Below, in pieces: positions 21,674-31,818 of a stretch of DNA of 64,000 bases (within the stretch, counting starts at the first letter, position 1; each line of letters begins with the position of its first letter). Origin of the DNA: Pinguiococcus pyrenoidosus (lineage: Eukaryota > Sar > Pinguiophyceae > Pinguiochrysidales > Pinguiochrysidaceae); contig JAAMXY010000394.1 in NCBI GenBank assembly GCA_019677205.1, positions 1 through 64,000 on the forward strand. The letters are read 5' to 3'. Made by a program: the position numbers and the translations under genes. The notes under the pieces were generated by a model that was not told where the DNA came from, did not search any database, and saw only the letters and a program-made list of their open reading frames with translations.

Positions 21674-23010
21674 ATGCCTGAAGGAAAGAAGAAATCCAAC
21701 TTCCTCGTGGTACGTCCAAGTCGTCCAAGAAGCGCGTCGGCCACAAGAGCACCGAAGTGTTTCGCTGCAAAGTTTGTGCTGCCGTCGCTGCGCGCGTCAG
21801 ATGCTCTTCTCCTCGCAACGGCGTCCTGATGCTTTTCAAACGCGCTTGCGCTTGCGCAGGACTTCGCCGCTGGTGGAACTGCCGGAGCCATCGCGAAGAC
21901 CGCCACTGCGCCCATCGAGCGTGTCAAGCTCATCATCCAGACGCAGGTGGCAGCCGCAGCCGTCCACTCGTTGTCGGAGCGTGGGAACCTGAGCGACCTT
22001 GCGTTTTGGACTCCAGGATGCCAACCCCAAGATCATCAGCGGAGAAGTGCCGCGCTACACGGGCATCATGGACTGCTTCGTGCGTGTGTACCGGGAGCAG
22101 GGCTTGGCCGCCTTTTGGCGTGGCAACTTGACCAACGTCCTTCGTTACTTCCCCACGCAAGCCTTTAACTTTGCCTTCAAGGACAGGTATGGCATGCCTC
22201 CTGTAATTACAAGGGAATGGGAATGTAGAGAACTCACAGCTTGCGTCTCTTCTTTGCTGCTCCTCTTCAGCATCAAGGTACCCGGCGTGTCTCTGTCATC
22301 CGTCTCCTGCTGATGTGACCATCGCCAAAGCTTCGGGGCTCCTCTTGTGTTAACGCTCCTTTCCGTTCTCCGTTCCATGTTCTTCCACATAGCGCATGTT
22401 CCCCAAGTACAACCCGAAGGAGCAGTTTGGCATGTTCTTCCTGACCAACCTGGCATCTGGCGGCCTCGCTGGCGCCGGCTCCCTCTGCTTCGTGTACCCC
22501 CTTGACTACGCCCGTACCCGCCTCGCCTCGGATGTCGGATCCGGCAAGCAGGAGTTCAACGGTCTCTTCGACTGCCTCTCCAAGACCGTGGCCTCCGGCG
22601 GCCCGCTCGCGCTCTACAACGGATTCGGCGTGTCTGTGATGGGTATCATCCCGTACCGTGGCGTGTACTTCGGCCTCTTCGACACGATCAACGCAATGAA
22701 TCCCTTCAACAAGTCTGAAAGCACGCTCCTGCGTGTCGCCTCGACCTTCGCTGGTGCGCAGGTCACCGCCATTACCGCGGGATACGCTTCGTATCCCTTC
22801 GACACCGTGCGCCGTCGTCTTCAGATGCAGTCCAACAAGCCGAAGTCGGAGTGGGTCTACTCGGGAACGCTTGATTGCTTCGCGAAGATTGCCGCGAACG
22901 AGGGCATGGGCGCCTTCTTCAAGGGAGCGGGTGCCAACGCTCTCCGTACGGTGGGATCTGCGATGGTGCTCGTCCTCTACGGAGAGATCAAGAGCGCCTT
23001 CGGCCTCTAA
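21674..23010 (+). CDS. AAC: Mitochondrial ADP/ATP carrier with a 7-nt micro-exon
   Basis: Exons 21674-21709, 21860-21946, 22017-22186, 22271-22277 and 22393-23010 total 918 nt (305 aa), the usual family length. The 7-nt exon CATCAAG is required: it yields [14 protein letters not shown] and repairs the phase between its neighbours. The carrier repeats are clear: [28 protein letters not shown] and [14 protein letters not shown]. The family exchanges cytosolic ADP for matrix ATP across the inner mitochondrial membrane. The diagnostic RRRMMM signature is RRRLQM here, a departure worth noting for substrate choice. The gene converges with the ceramide synthase gene. Confidence 0.93.
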
Positions 23011-23381
23011 GTCCGTCCGCTTGCGATCCAGCTGCCTCCATCTTGCTTCGGATGGCAGCTGGCTGTCTGCATCTCCAGCTGCCCGTTCCTGCGACGTGAG
23101 GGATGTCGGGTTCTAGATGATTAGTTTTAGGATTCCGGGGATTCAAGGATTTTGTGTTGCGAGCTGGATGTTGTGGAGTGACTTTTTGATTCAAGCTCTT
23201 CTACTACGATTGCCCGACTCTCCTCGACTCGACCCGGTTCTTCTCGACCATCGCCACCCTGCTGCTGCTGCTGCTGCTGCTGCCCACGCTCCGGTCCCGG
23301 CGCACGTCCCACTACTACTTTTGTTTCTGCTTTCATGATGTCCTCCCTCCTCTCTTTCCTCTGCTTCGCCGGCGGTCCTTC
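23011..23381. other. Convergent intergenic region
   Basis: The 3' ends of the ADP/ATP carrier (plus) and ceramide synthase (minus) genes face each other here. The region carries a CTG trinucleotide run at 23259-23283 and no gene. Confidence 0.6.
23259..23283. repeat. (CTG)8 trinucleotide repeat
   Basis: About eight uninterrupted CTG units lie in the convergent intergenic region. Confidence 0.95.
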
Positions 23382-25082
23382 CTACCGCGTCTTCTTGTCA
23401 AATTGCGTCTTCTTGTCAAATTGCTTCTTCATCTGCTTGCGCTTTGCAATGCAGGCTTCCTTGCATTCTTCGTCCTCGTCGTCGCTCCGAATGTCCGTCT
23501 TTGGCGCCCCTGTAGGGATTTCGAGCAGCGCATGTAAAAGCATTAGCCAGAGCGGTCCCGATCCTGGGCGAAGTACTAGGCCAGCCACGCTCACCTTTCA
23601 CGAACACGTTGTAGCCCAGCTGCAGGATGAGATACGCCCAGTAGAGATTGATGAACAAGAGCAGGGAGAGGCAAATCAGGACCCCTCGCAAAACGCCTTC
23701 CTCCTCCTGTGGGAAGCCGAAGTCGGTGAGAAGAGGTTGCTTCGCTGCCGGTCCTGCCAACTGGTTTCGCCCGTCGTTGCACCGTAGGGAGGATGCCTAC
23801 TTGCTTCTGCGGTACTCGACGTACCGGAGGTCTGCTGAGAACATACGCAAAGCTTTCGGCCATCATGTAGGGATATACAATCACCCTGCGTCGCAGCAGG
23901 TGTGAGCTCCGACACCTCCGCAAGAGCAATGCAGCGCGTGCCATCGTACCTTGTGACGAAGAAGACGACTCCAAAGACGATGAAGAAGATGTCCGCGAAT
24001 ATCATGAGCTGCAGCGACTGCCGTAAGCTTGCTGCTCTCCAGCTAGGCCAGCATCAGCGACGGGCGGGAGGTACACACGTACCGTGTCTGTTTCGTTGTC
24101 GAAGTACTTGACCACCTTCGCGATGTGCAACGGGACGTCTGCAGGATCAAAAAGCAGCTACAGCAGCAGCAGCAGCAGCAGCGGCGGCAGCGGGCGGCAA
24201 TGGCCCGATGGTGGTGCTGTCAATCAGTCTAGAAGTGCTGCCTTCCTTTTTGGCACCGTTCACGTACCATGATTGCGCAGCCGACGCGCATCTCGTCGCC
24301 TTGGAAGCTGATGTAGATGAGCGCGAGAGTCGCCAGGTGATGCGCAATCATCTCCGCAAAATCCTTCCTGCGGTGCTCCACCACCACAGACACCTGTTTC
24401 AAGGGCGTCATCACGTCGTTCTCGATGCTCTGCTCTGGAGCCGGGTGTTCCTCTGTCTTACCAGTCCCTGTAGGTATCGACTGGCATAGGTCACATAGTA
24501 CCAAGTCACTGCCCTGCGCGTCAAGGCTTTTCCTTCTCCGAACCAGCCCTGTGGCGTGTACAGCCATGGCTCGGTCCTCAGAATCGCCATTCCCACAGCA
24601 AACGACGCGCCGTAGAACAGGGCCTCCATCACCGATTGCGCCATTTTTTCGATCTGGAGATGTTGTCGGGTTGATAGGCTGACCTTCGCATGGGCAAAGC
24701 ATCTGCTATTGATATCCGCACGTCACCTTCGTGTTGGAAGGGCACCGATGGTGGTACCAGGTCATCGTCCAGCGCAGCAGCGGCTGCACCAGCAGAAGGC
24801 GGAGTAACCAGTTGATGGCGAACAGCCCGACGGAGTGGTACAGTAGCGACCACGCAAGCAGTCCAGAAATTGCGTGCGGATCTTCCGGCTCTTGGACACG
24901 GGTGTCCCAGCCTAGAAAAGTGCGGGAAACAGCTCTCAGCACGCATTCTTCCGCCGCAGAGACCTTGCTCTGCACCGCGCAGGAATCCTACCCAGCGCCA
25001 GCGCCATGGAGCCATGGAACAGCTCGCCGCTGAAGCGCATGCCGTCCAGGGCTCCAGAGAGCATTTGGAGGGCCTTCGACAT
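23382..25082 (-). CDS. Ceramide synthase (LAG1/TLC family), nine exons
   Basis: Minus-strand exons are 25082-24992, 24911-24727, 24653-24462, 24429-24268, 24157-24083, 24017-23950, 23885-23825, 23760-23595 and 23509-23382. They sum to 1128 nt (375 aa) with all phases matching. Lag1-motif features are RRKDFAEMIAHHLATLAL (catalytic His pair) and LLFDPADVPLHIAKVVKYF. Several hydrophobic spans follow (MIFADIFFIVFGVVFFVTR; LICLSLLLFINLYWAYLIL). The enzyme N-acylates sphingoid bases in the ER membrane. The acidic then basic tail ends in KKTR, a KKxx ER-retrieval signal, preceded by a duplicated QFDKKT. The intron between exons 3 and 4 is only 32 nt, and the intron before exon 5 carries a GCT repeat that supplies the acceptor TAG. 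Confidence 0.88.
24161..24191. repeat. (CAG)n trinucleotide repeat in a ceramide synthase intron
   Basis: The repeat reads GCT on the sense (minus) strand and abuts the 3' splice site used for the exon at 24157-24083. Confidence 0.9.
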
Positions 25083-25477
25083 GCGTTCCCACCAGGAGAC
25101 CGCAGATACCGGCCGGACTTGCCTGGGTGCACGCCAGTTCGGATCCCCGGACGAGCGCTGCTGGCCTCTCGGGAGCCTTTTGGGACTCCGTCACCCGCAT
25201 TTTGAATCTTTCGTCATCGGCGACAGACTGTTCTGGAAGAGTCAACAGTTTTACCCACTGTTAGACGGCTGGAGTACCCATGCTGCCTACTCGTGTATCT
25301 TCTGTATACTCACCGGAGTATGAAAGTATGGCCGGAGTATCTTCCCTCAGAATCGCATTTCTTACGATGATTCTCTCGTTCTTTCGAAGTCGGATTTCCA
25401 ATTCAGCGCCGCAGCATCCAAAAGAGAGAGGCGTCGGACCTTTTCTACGGCCACTTGCGCTTCTCAGTGGCGTGGTT
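25083..25477. other. Divergent promoter region (ceramide synthase / PLAA)
   Basis: The upstream frame of PLAA stays open from 25280, but the family-like start is at 25478. The DNA holds a short direct repeat CCGGAGTAT at about 25313 and 25332. No other gene is seen. Confidence 0.5.
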
Positions 25478-27961
25478 ATGGACGCGGTGTTAGACAGCTG
25501 GGCGCTGGGCGCGGAGATCGCTGCGCACGAGGGCGCGGCGCGATGCGTGTGCAGCTTCGTGGACGAAGCCAACGACTTCGCGGACTTTTACATCGCCACC
25601 GGCGGTAATGACTGCGCAGCGCGCCTGTTTCTGGTGGCCAAAGGCGACGAGAGCAGCGCGGAGATCACGCCAGTCCAGTTGTGCGAGAGCTTCGACCACC
25701 AAGGGCCAGTGCTGGCCGTGGCGCCGGCGCCCAAGGCGGCGTTTCCGGACGTGCCTCTGGGATTTCTGTCCGCGTCTCAAGACGGAGTCATCCGCCTTCT
25801 GGACGGCGGGGGCCAGACGCTGCGGATGCTCATCGGCCACGACAAGGGCGTGGTCAGCCTCACGTGGACGGAAGAGCCGACGCCGAGGCTTGTGAGTGGC
25901 GCCAGAGATGGAACGGCCAAGGTCTGGCAGGTGTCCGACGGCAGTGTCGTGCAGACGCTCGAGGGCTTCCAGAACGGCGTCAGTGTGCTGGCGCTGCCCA
26001 ATGGGGCGCTGGCGACAGCGGCTGCGGGCGCCAAGGGCCAGCCGATGGCCGTGCCGCCGTACGTCGGCTGCGTGGTGAGGGTGTGGACGCCGGATGGGAC
26101 GGGCAAGTTCACGCCCAGCCAGGAGATCTTCGAGCACTCTGGGCCGGTGCGCGGCCTGTGCCTCGCACCGCAGCAGCTTGGCTTCGCAAGCTGCGCCAAC
26201 GATAGCACCGTGGTGACCCGAACGTTCGATGGCCACCCGCTGGCGACGGTGCGGCATCCGCTCTCCGCCGAGGGCTTCGAGTCCTATGTGCTGTCCTGCA
26301 CTTCGGCGGGAGAGCACCTGCTGTCTGGCGACGAAGCGGGCAACCTTCTGGTGTGGGCCGAGGAGAACCTGGGTGGAGCGGCCGATCCCGTCCAGGCGAT
26401 TCCGCATCCCGGCTCCATCTGGAAGCTGGCCGCGACGCCGCGAGGGGACGTCGTGTCGGCGGCCAACGACGGCAAGGTGCGCGTCTTCACGAGGAGGGCG
26501 AACGCAGCCATGCCTCAAGAGGCCCAGCAGGCCTTCTACGCGGCCGCAGAGAGCCGTGCGAAGGCACAGGCGGACGCCATCCGGAACGCCGCGATGCCGA
26601 ATGCGGGGCAGATTGCGAACTATCCCAAGTGGGAGACACGAGCGCCTCCGCGCGGAAGCGAGCAGACCAAGATCTTCAACAAGGACGGGAGGCTCATTGC
26701 AGCGAGCTGGGACCAAATCAGCGGCACGTGGGTCGAGCAGGGAGAGGTCACGGGCATCTCCGACGGTGGCGTCGTGAACGGCGTCACCTACAGCCATGTG
26801 TACCCCATCGAGGTCGATGGAGAGGGAGGGGTCGTGCACAAGCTCCAGATAGGCTACAACGACGGCGAGAATCCGTGGGTAGCCGCACAGCGCTTCGTCG
26901 ACGCCCACATGCTGCCACAGTACCACCTCAACCAGATCGCCGAGTATATCATCCAGCGTTCGGGGTCGATGCCGAACATGCTCGGCGATCCGTCGATGGC
27001 ACCCCAAACAGGCGCCGCGCCGCCCGGCGCGGCGGGAGCCGGCGTGGCCAACCCTGCGCCAGCGGCTCCTGCCAAGATGAGGCACCTGCCGGTGAAGCGC
27101 TTCGCCTCGCAGCCCGCGACTGCCCAGCAGCTGGACCGAATGGTCGCGAAGATCGTGGAGTTCAACGGCAAAATGGCCGATCCGTTGAATGACGACCAGC
27201 TGCGGATGCTGGACAACGTCAAAGTGACGCTGCAGAACAAGTCAAGATACCACTCCACCAAGTTCACAGACTCGCAAGCTAGAGTGCTCACCAAGCTGAT
27301 GAGATGGCCGTCCGATTCCGTGTTCCCCGCCCTGGATCTTGCTCGCGCAGTGCTGTGTCATCCAGATGGCGGGCGCGTCCTGTGCAGCGCGGCGGCCTTC
27401 ACAGCTGCCCCTGCGATGCTCGATGAAGTGTGCGCCCGGCTGCAGAGCGAGGCGGACTCCATGCCGATCGTGGTGACGTCGTTGCGCGTGCTGGCGTGCA
27501 GCGCCTGCAGAGCCGAGTTTGCGAGCACCTACTTGCTACCCGAGCGCGTCCAGGACGTGTTGAGTGTCGTGAGAGACGCGGTAGCACCGGCTCGTGCTTA
27601 CGGTGGATGCAGCGTGAAGACTGTCGCGGGAGCGCTGGGGGATCTGCTCCTGAACCTTGCCGGACTCGTACTGGACACCATTCGAGGGCGCGGCACCAAA
27701 GGGGATGCCGTCGCCGCAGTCGGGCCTGTGGCGGAGCTCGCTGCCATGCTCCTGGAGGCTCAAGTGCAAGCGTCCAAGAAGAGTCCGGACGGCATCCTGG
27801 CCACGCTCCTCGCGGTAGGAACCTTCGCGCAGCAGCAATGCCCCCCGGCCCCGGAGGTGTGGTCCGCTGCGCACCAGAACGCGGACACCTTGGTGAGGGA
27901 GCTGGTGGATCGCCCTGACCTGCTAGAGGCGTGGGAGGAATGCCAACGTGTGGGCTTGTGA
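25478..27961 (+). CDS. PLAA: PLAA / Doa1 (Ufd3) ubiquitin-binding WD40-PFU-PUL protein
   Basis: A single exon encodes 827 aa. A WD40 propeller covers about residues 1-335, with repeats such as LSASQDGVIRLLDGGG and LVSGARDGTAKVWQVSDG. The PFU domain follows at about 382-497 (GEVTGISDGGVVNGVTYSHV, YNDGENPWVAAQRFV, IIQRSG). A PUL domain covers about 534-827 with Armadillo-like helices. Family members bind ubiquitin with the propeller and PFU, and bind Cdc48/p97 with PUL, acting in ubiquitin homeostasis, ER- and mitochondria-associated degradation and endosomal sorting. The start at 25478 places the first beta strand directly at the N-terminus, as in homologues. Length and domain order are normal. 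Confidence 0.95.
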   Translation: MDAVLDSWALGAEIAAHEGAARCVCSFVDEANDFADFYIATGGNDCAARLFLVAKGDESSAEITPVQLCESFDHQGPVLAVAPAPKAAFPDVPLGFLSASQDGVIRLLDGGGQTLRMLIGHDKGVVSLTWTEEPTPRLVSGARDGTAKVWQVSDGSVVQTLEGFQNGVSVLALPNGALATAAAGAKGQPMAVPPYVGCVVRVWTPDGTGKFTPSQEIFEHSGPVRGLCLAPQQLGFASCANDSTVVTRTFDGHPLATVRHPLSAEGFESYVLSCTSAGEHLLSGDEAGNLLVWAEENLGGAADPVQAIPHPGSIWKLAATPRGDVVSAANDGKVRVFTRRANAAMPQEAQQAFYAAAESRAKAQADAIRNAAMPNAGQIANYPKWETRAPPRGSEQTKIFNKDGRLIAASWDQISGTWVEQGEVTGISDGGVVNGVTYSHVYPIEVDGEGGVVHKLQIGYNDGENPWVAAQRFVDAHMLPQYHLNQIAEYIIQRSGSMPNMLGDPSMAPQTGAAPPGAAGAGVANPAPAAPAKMRHLPVKRFASQPATAQQLDRMVAKIVEFNGKMADPLNDDQLRMLDNVKVTLQNKSRYHSTKFTDSQARVLTKLMRWPSDSVFPALDLARAVLCHPDGGRVLCSAAAFTAAPAMLDEVCARLQSEADSMPIVVTSLRVLACSACRAEFASTYLLPERVQDVLSVVRDAVAPARAYGGCSVKTVAGALGDLLLNLAGLVLDTIRGRGTKGDAVAAVGPVAELAAMLLEAQVQASKKSPDGILATLLAVGTFAQQQCPPAPEVWSAAHQNADTLVRELVDRPDLLEAWEECQRVGL

Positions 27962-28159
27962 GGCCCCAGAAACAAGCCTTCTTGGAGAGGTTCGGTTCCT
28001 TCACGCTGTCCTCTTGTCTTGCGACGGCGCTCCTCTTGGCCGTCATTTGCATACATCTCATATCGCGGTCCATTGCATCATGTTCACCTGCATTCCACGC
28101 TGCTCGACTTGCTGTTCGCGCGAACTACTCGCTGGATACTCTCATTGTCGTATCGCCTA

Positions 28160-28216
28160 CCTTTTCGCGCCTGATCTTCTACTCGCCTGGTCATCTTCTA
28201 CTCGCCTGGTCATCTT
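28160..28216. repeat. Short direct repeat between convergent genes
   Basis: The 19-bp block CTTCTACTCGCCTGGTCAT occurs twice head to tail in the roughly 300-bp region between PLAA and the EF-hand gene. That region otherwise holds nothing recognisable. Confidence 0.8.
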
Positions 28217-28257
28217 CTTTGCGCCACTGTCGGATTCTCGTACTCGCCGAAAAGTCC

Positions 28258-28988
28258 CTAGTCACTCTTGCCCTTGTCCTTGACCTTCGCCGCCATCTCG
28301 CTCGCCTTGGCCACGGACATGGAGTCCACGAAGTCGAAGAAGAACGGCATGGCCAGCAGCAGGATCGACGACACGACCGTGGCCGGCAGCATCGGAGGGA
28401 AGTGCTTCACCACATAGTCGGGAAGCAGTGTGTTCCAGGGGTCATCAATGAGCCACCAAGCTGCCGTATTCACTCCTCGTACAACTAAGCTTCCGCCCAT
28501 CGGACACAGAAACGTGAACATCGTCTGATCAAAGAACGTCAAGAGCCCCGTGTGTTTTCTCGTTTAGCGTCAGCAGTAATAAGCTCAAGATCAAGCTTCA
28601 CCAGACCCTCCAAAGTAAGGAAAGAAACCGTTACCTGTGTCAAGGCTCTGCCCAAAATCTGCTGCGAGATCACTCTCATGAAGCGCTTAAACTCGTCGAT
28701 CTTCATTCCCGCCTCATCCGTGTCCAGCACTTCCGCCATCTCGATGACCGTTTCTCTCTTGGGAGGCCGCACACTCAGATACAGATTAATCTCGCAGTAG
28801 AACTCCAGGACGGCGGCGTAAAGCTCCGCTCTCTCGATAGTTCCGCTGTTGTCGATGTCCACATTGTGGAAGGTTGCGTCCAAATGCCGGTCCACCCAGG
28901 CCTCGAAATTGTGGTAGACGTAGAATACTGCCACACCGGCCACTGCCACACTGAGGGAAATGCCCAGCACAACGGCGGTTGACAGCAT
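28258..28988 (-). CDS. EF-hand membrane protein
   Basis: Two minus-strand exons, 28988-28635 and 28524-28258, with a 110-nt intron, give 206 aa. The N-terminus is one hydrophobic helix (TAVVLGISLSVAVAGVAVFY). It is followed by a canonical EF-hand loop DIDNSGTIERAE and a degenerate second loop DTDEAGMKIDEF. The second exon adds another hydrophobic span (ATVVSSILLLAMPFFFDF) and a basic tail (KVKDKGKSD). A calcium-responsive membrane protein is inferred. No specific family is recognised, and the exon join rests on phase and consensus only. Confidence 0.65.
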
Positions 28989-29261
28989 GATTTTTGCCGC
29001 CAAAAGCGCGTTTGAACTGATGCAGAGCGGCTTCCGTCTTTGGACTCCGAGAGAGAAAGAAAGTTACTTTGGCATAGGAGCATAGTGAATTTCTCATATT
29101 GAAGATAGGATCCTACCAATGATGGCCTCGACTTCCCAGACATTCTACTTCAAATTTGCTTCGGACATCGGGATTGGTCACGTGTCGCGTTGATGATCGA
29201 AACAAGATTGGCACACTTGTCGCGACACATCAACTGCCCCTCTTGTTATCATCCCTCACGA

Positions 29262-29294
29262 AATGATTGAATGATTGAATGATTGAATGATTGA
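29262..29294. repeat. 8-bp repeat ATGATTGA, about four copies
   Basis: A tandem run of ATGATTGA units. Confidence 0.9.
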
Positions 29295-29396
29295 TCCACG
29301 GATGATGATGTGATACAACTTCGCTTCGAAACTGCCCCAGGCCAGGTTCGAAGGTTGCGGATGATTGAGGTGAAGGATGCGTTGATTGTGGATGGT

Positions 29397-29455
29397 TGAG
29401 AGATTGAGAGATTGAGAGATTGAGAGATTGAGAGATTGAGAGATTGAGAGATTGA
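29397..29455. repeat. 8-bp repeat AGATTGAG, about seven copies
   Basis: A near-perfect tandem array of AGATTGAG, related in sequence (GATTGA core) to the array about 100 bp upstream. Confidence 0.95.
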
Positions 29456-29488
29456 AGAGCTCCGCCTCAAAGACCATTCGAACACGTG

Positions 29489-31420
29489 TCAACAACGCCT
29501 GTATCTTGTTGTTCTTGAGGACCCTGCGACGCTTGCGGAAGTCGGGTCGGTGTCGCTGCCACGAGGGCGTGGCGGCTGCATGAAGTCCACAGTGCCCAGG
29601 TCGATTTGGGAGCTGTAGGGTGCCTTGAGAATCGCGTTCATGCGCTCAAAAATCTGCAGTCGCATCGCCCTCTCCATCTTCGCCCTCTCGCGGCGCTTCT
29701 GGTGGCGTAGGTGAGCCAGCAGCACGAGCTTCTCCATGATGCTCTCCGCGAACAGCGGAGTGTAGACCAGCAGGATCAGTCTGGACTCTTTCTTCTTCGG
29801 CGGCGTCGAAGGACTGTGGAGGAAAGTGACGACCTCTTGGAGCTGCTGCGCTTCTTGGACATCGCTACGGACGAACATCGACCACCTCTCCGCCTCCCGC
29901 TGCCGGTACAACCTGGCCTTGGCTTGCAGCAGCCACTTCTCCAGAATGGTCACGATGGATCCCATGGGAAGCTCGCGCTTCCCAAGGCCCAGCAGCAGCG
30001 GCAGCGGCCAATTCTTCCTCTTGCGCCAGTCCTGATACATCTCCAGCTCCTTGCGCGTCCAGGCCGCCAGCAGCACCGTCATCCTGGTGCTTTTGCACAG
30101 CAAGTAGTCTCTCGCGATTCGCTGGCATTCCCTCACTCGGCGCAGGAAGAGTCGCATCTTCACGCGGATGGCCACCATAGAATCTTGCAACGGCCTTAGG
30201 AAGGCGCGTATGATCATGCTGGCCTTGCGTCGCCGCCGTAGACGCCATCGATGTAGGATGAACTTCTCGCACGCGGTCATCAACACGTGCATGTGCTCCT
30301 TGCGATCGATGCGACGAAGCTCCGTCTGCAAAGGCGTCTCCTCCTTGGCTGCTCCACTCTTTTTGCCACGAAGCTGATGCCTCGCTGCCGCTTCCAACGC
30401 AGACGCATATCTTCTGGCTGTCATGGCTCCGCTGATGCGCAGCACGAGCAGCCTCTTCAAAGCCAGCTCACTGCGTTTCAGGCGAGCTTGCCAATGAGCG
30501 AGCCGAGCAGCGGCTTCGGACTCGGCAGCGACTTCCCGCCGTCGTCTTGCCTCCACGGCCCGCTTCTGCAGCTCGCGAAGAAGGCGTTCCTGCTTCGCCC
30601 TTTGCACCTCCGGCTTCCGCGAGTCCAACACGGCATGCAGGTCGTTCCGAGTGGCCAGGTCGTCAAGGACTCCGCGGAGAGCGCCTCCGACCCCTCCGGA
30701 CATGATCTCCAGCGTCGCCTTTCTGGAGTCCGACGCTTCGAGCTGCGTAGCCGCCGCCAGGAGTTTCGCTTGAATCCCCTGCATACGCGGCGGCACGAAC
30801 GGTCCCGTCGGATGTCGCTTGCGCACCACCAACAGCCTCGCGCGATGCATAAAAGGTGCCGCCGCCGTCGAGGCCTTCTCGGGCGGCCTGGTCACTAGTC
30901 GAAGCAAATGCTTGTCCAACGCCGCCAAGCTCTTTGCGGCTGCAGAAGGTCTCTGTACGAATGGGACCTGAGGCTCGAGCGACGCGGTCTGCGTCCCTCG
31001 AGCATGTCTGACTTCCTTCTCGGAAGCGGCTCGGTCGGAGCTCTGCACCTGTGCCTTGAGATCCTTCCGCCGAAGCACGTGACTTCTTGGCAAGTCTTCT
31101 CGCAGGTACTCGGCGGGGACAGGCGGTCTCCATTTGGGAGATCGTGATCGGTGACGTCGGTTCTTTCGTTGTCTTCTTCTCTCCTCCTTGCTCTTTAACT
31201 TCCGCTTCTGCTTCTGCTTGTGCTTCTCGTTCTTCGTCCTCCTTCTCGGCTTCTTCCGCAGTTGTAAGATCCTCTTGAACTCCTCCTCGCCTACGCTCAA
31301 GAGGGGGATTCTTCGCTCCACCTGTCCGGTGAAGAAGATCTCCGGCTCGGACTTGCAGGGTCCCTGCTGTGGTTGCTGGGAGTCGCAGGGGTTCTGGGAA
31401 GTCACGTTGCTGCCCACCAT
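29489..31420 (-). CDS. Large Arg-rich helical protein, unknown function
   Basis: An uninterrupted minus-strand frame gives 643 aa from the ATG at 31420 (MVGSNVTSQNP). The frame is open slightly further upstream without an ATG. The N-terminal third has a lysine/arginine cluster (KNEKHKQKQKRKLKSKEERR). The rest is alpha-helical and basic, with repeated W- and R-spaced segments (FILHRWRLRRRRKASMIIRA; LAAWTRKELEMYQDWRKRK) reminiscent of the Sfi1/IQ or CCDC type of cytoskeletal or ciliary protein. That likeness is suggestive only. Next to another unknown minus-strand gene upstream. Confidence 0.65.
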   Translation of the reverse strand: MVGSNVTSQNPCDSQQPQQGPCKSEPEIFFTGQVERRIPLLSVGEEEFKRILQLRKKPRRRTKNEKHKQKQKRKLKSKEERRRQRKNRRHRSRSPKWRPPVPAEYLREDLPRSHVLRRKDLKAQVQSSDRAASEKEVRHARGTQTASLEPQVPFVQRPSAAAKSLAALDKHLLRLVTRPPEKASTAAAPFMHRARLLVVRKRHPTGPFVPPRMQGIQAKLLAAATQLEASDSRKATLEIMSGGVGGALRGVLDDLATRNDLHAVLDSRKPEVQRAKQERLLRELQKRAVEARRRREVAAESEAAARLAHWQARLKRSELALKRLLVLRISGAMTARRYASALEAAARHQLRGKKSGAAKEETPLQTELRRIDRKEHMHVLMTACEKFILHRWRLRRRRKASMIIRAFLRPLQDSMVAIRVKMRLFLRRVRECQRIARDYLLCKSTRMTVLLAAWTRKELEMYQDWRKRKNWPLPLLLGLGKRELPMGSIVTILEKWLLQAKARLYRQREAERWSMFVRSDVQEAQQLQEVVTFLHSPSTPPKKKESRLILLVYTPLFAESIMEKLVLLAHLRHQKRRERAKMERAMRLQIFERMNAILKAPYSSQIDLGTVDFMQPPRPRGSDTDPTSASVAGSSRTTRYRRC

Positions 31421-31818
31421 GAAACTGAAGCGCCGGACAGTCGCCTCACGCCATTCGCAATATCGTGTCCAAGAGGGCACCACGATGATGGTATCTTTCG
31501 TTGCGGAGGAGAAGAAGGAGAAGGACGAGTGGTTCCCGGCCCTGCAGAAGGGCAGCGCCTGGGAAACCTTTGGTCCTTGCTGACAGACAACGAAAATCTA
31601 TGTATGTACCACATCATGCGTCCTCGTTTTTGTTTTTTGTCTCTGTCTTTTGACGCTGGAACAGCTTCGATCCTCTCTCCTATTTCTCGCTTCCCAGTCT
31701 CCCTCTCTCTGTCCTTCTCTCTCGGACTCTCGAGGACCTGCTTCAATTGGCTTTCAAGTTTAGCACGAGGCCTCTTCATTCGACGACGTCCTTGCTGGAC
31801 GCAGCGCGAATCAAGTTT
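31421..31818. other. Intergenic region between two minus-strand unknown genes
   Basis: The plus-strand frame here (31418-31583, with EEKKEKDEWFPALQKG) lies partly antisense to the gene at 29489-31420 and is not supported. A CT-rich stretch occurs at about 31640-31740. Confidence 0.45.

Larger units (their letters stand above)
28989..29488. other. Intergenic region with two 8-bp repeat arrays
   Basis: Between two minus-strand genes. No coding signal is seen; it is dominated by the two short arrays annotated separately. Confidence 0.5.

Noticed and set aside
21170..21829. Possible plus-strand gene (MANREEVRYRLATWANGDG)
   Set aside because: The first 60 residues look protein-like, but codon use is unlike the neighbours, the frame soon becomes low complexity and no splice model or domain supports it.
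25490..27085. 531-aa minus-strand frame opposite PLAA
   Set aside because: Composition (Arg/His/Leu-rich) is typical of an antisense shadow; the sense strand is a full PLAA.
31188..31583. Plus-strand frame with EEKKEKDEWFPALQKG
   Set aside because: It overlaps the 5' part of the minus-strand Arg-rich gene and has no start context or homology that I can see.
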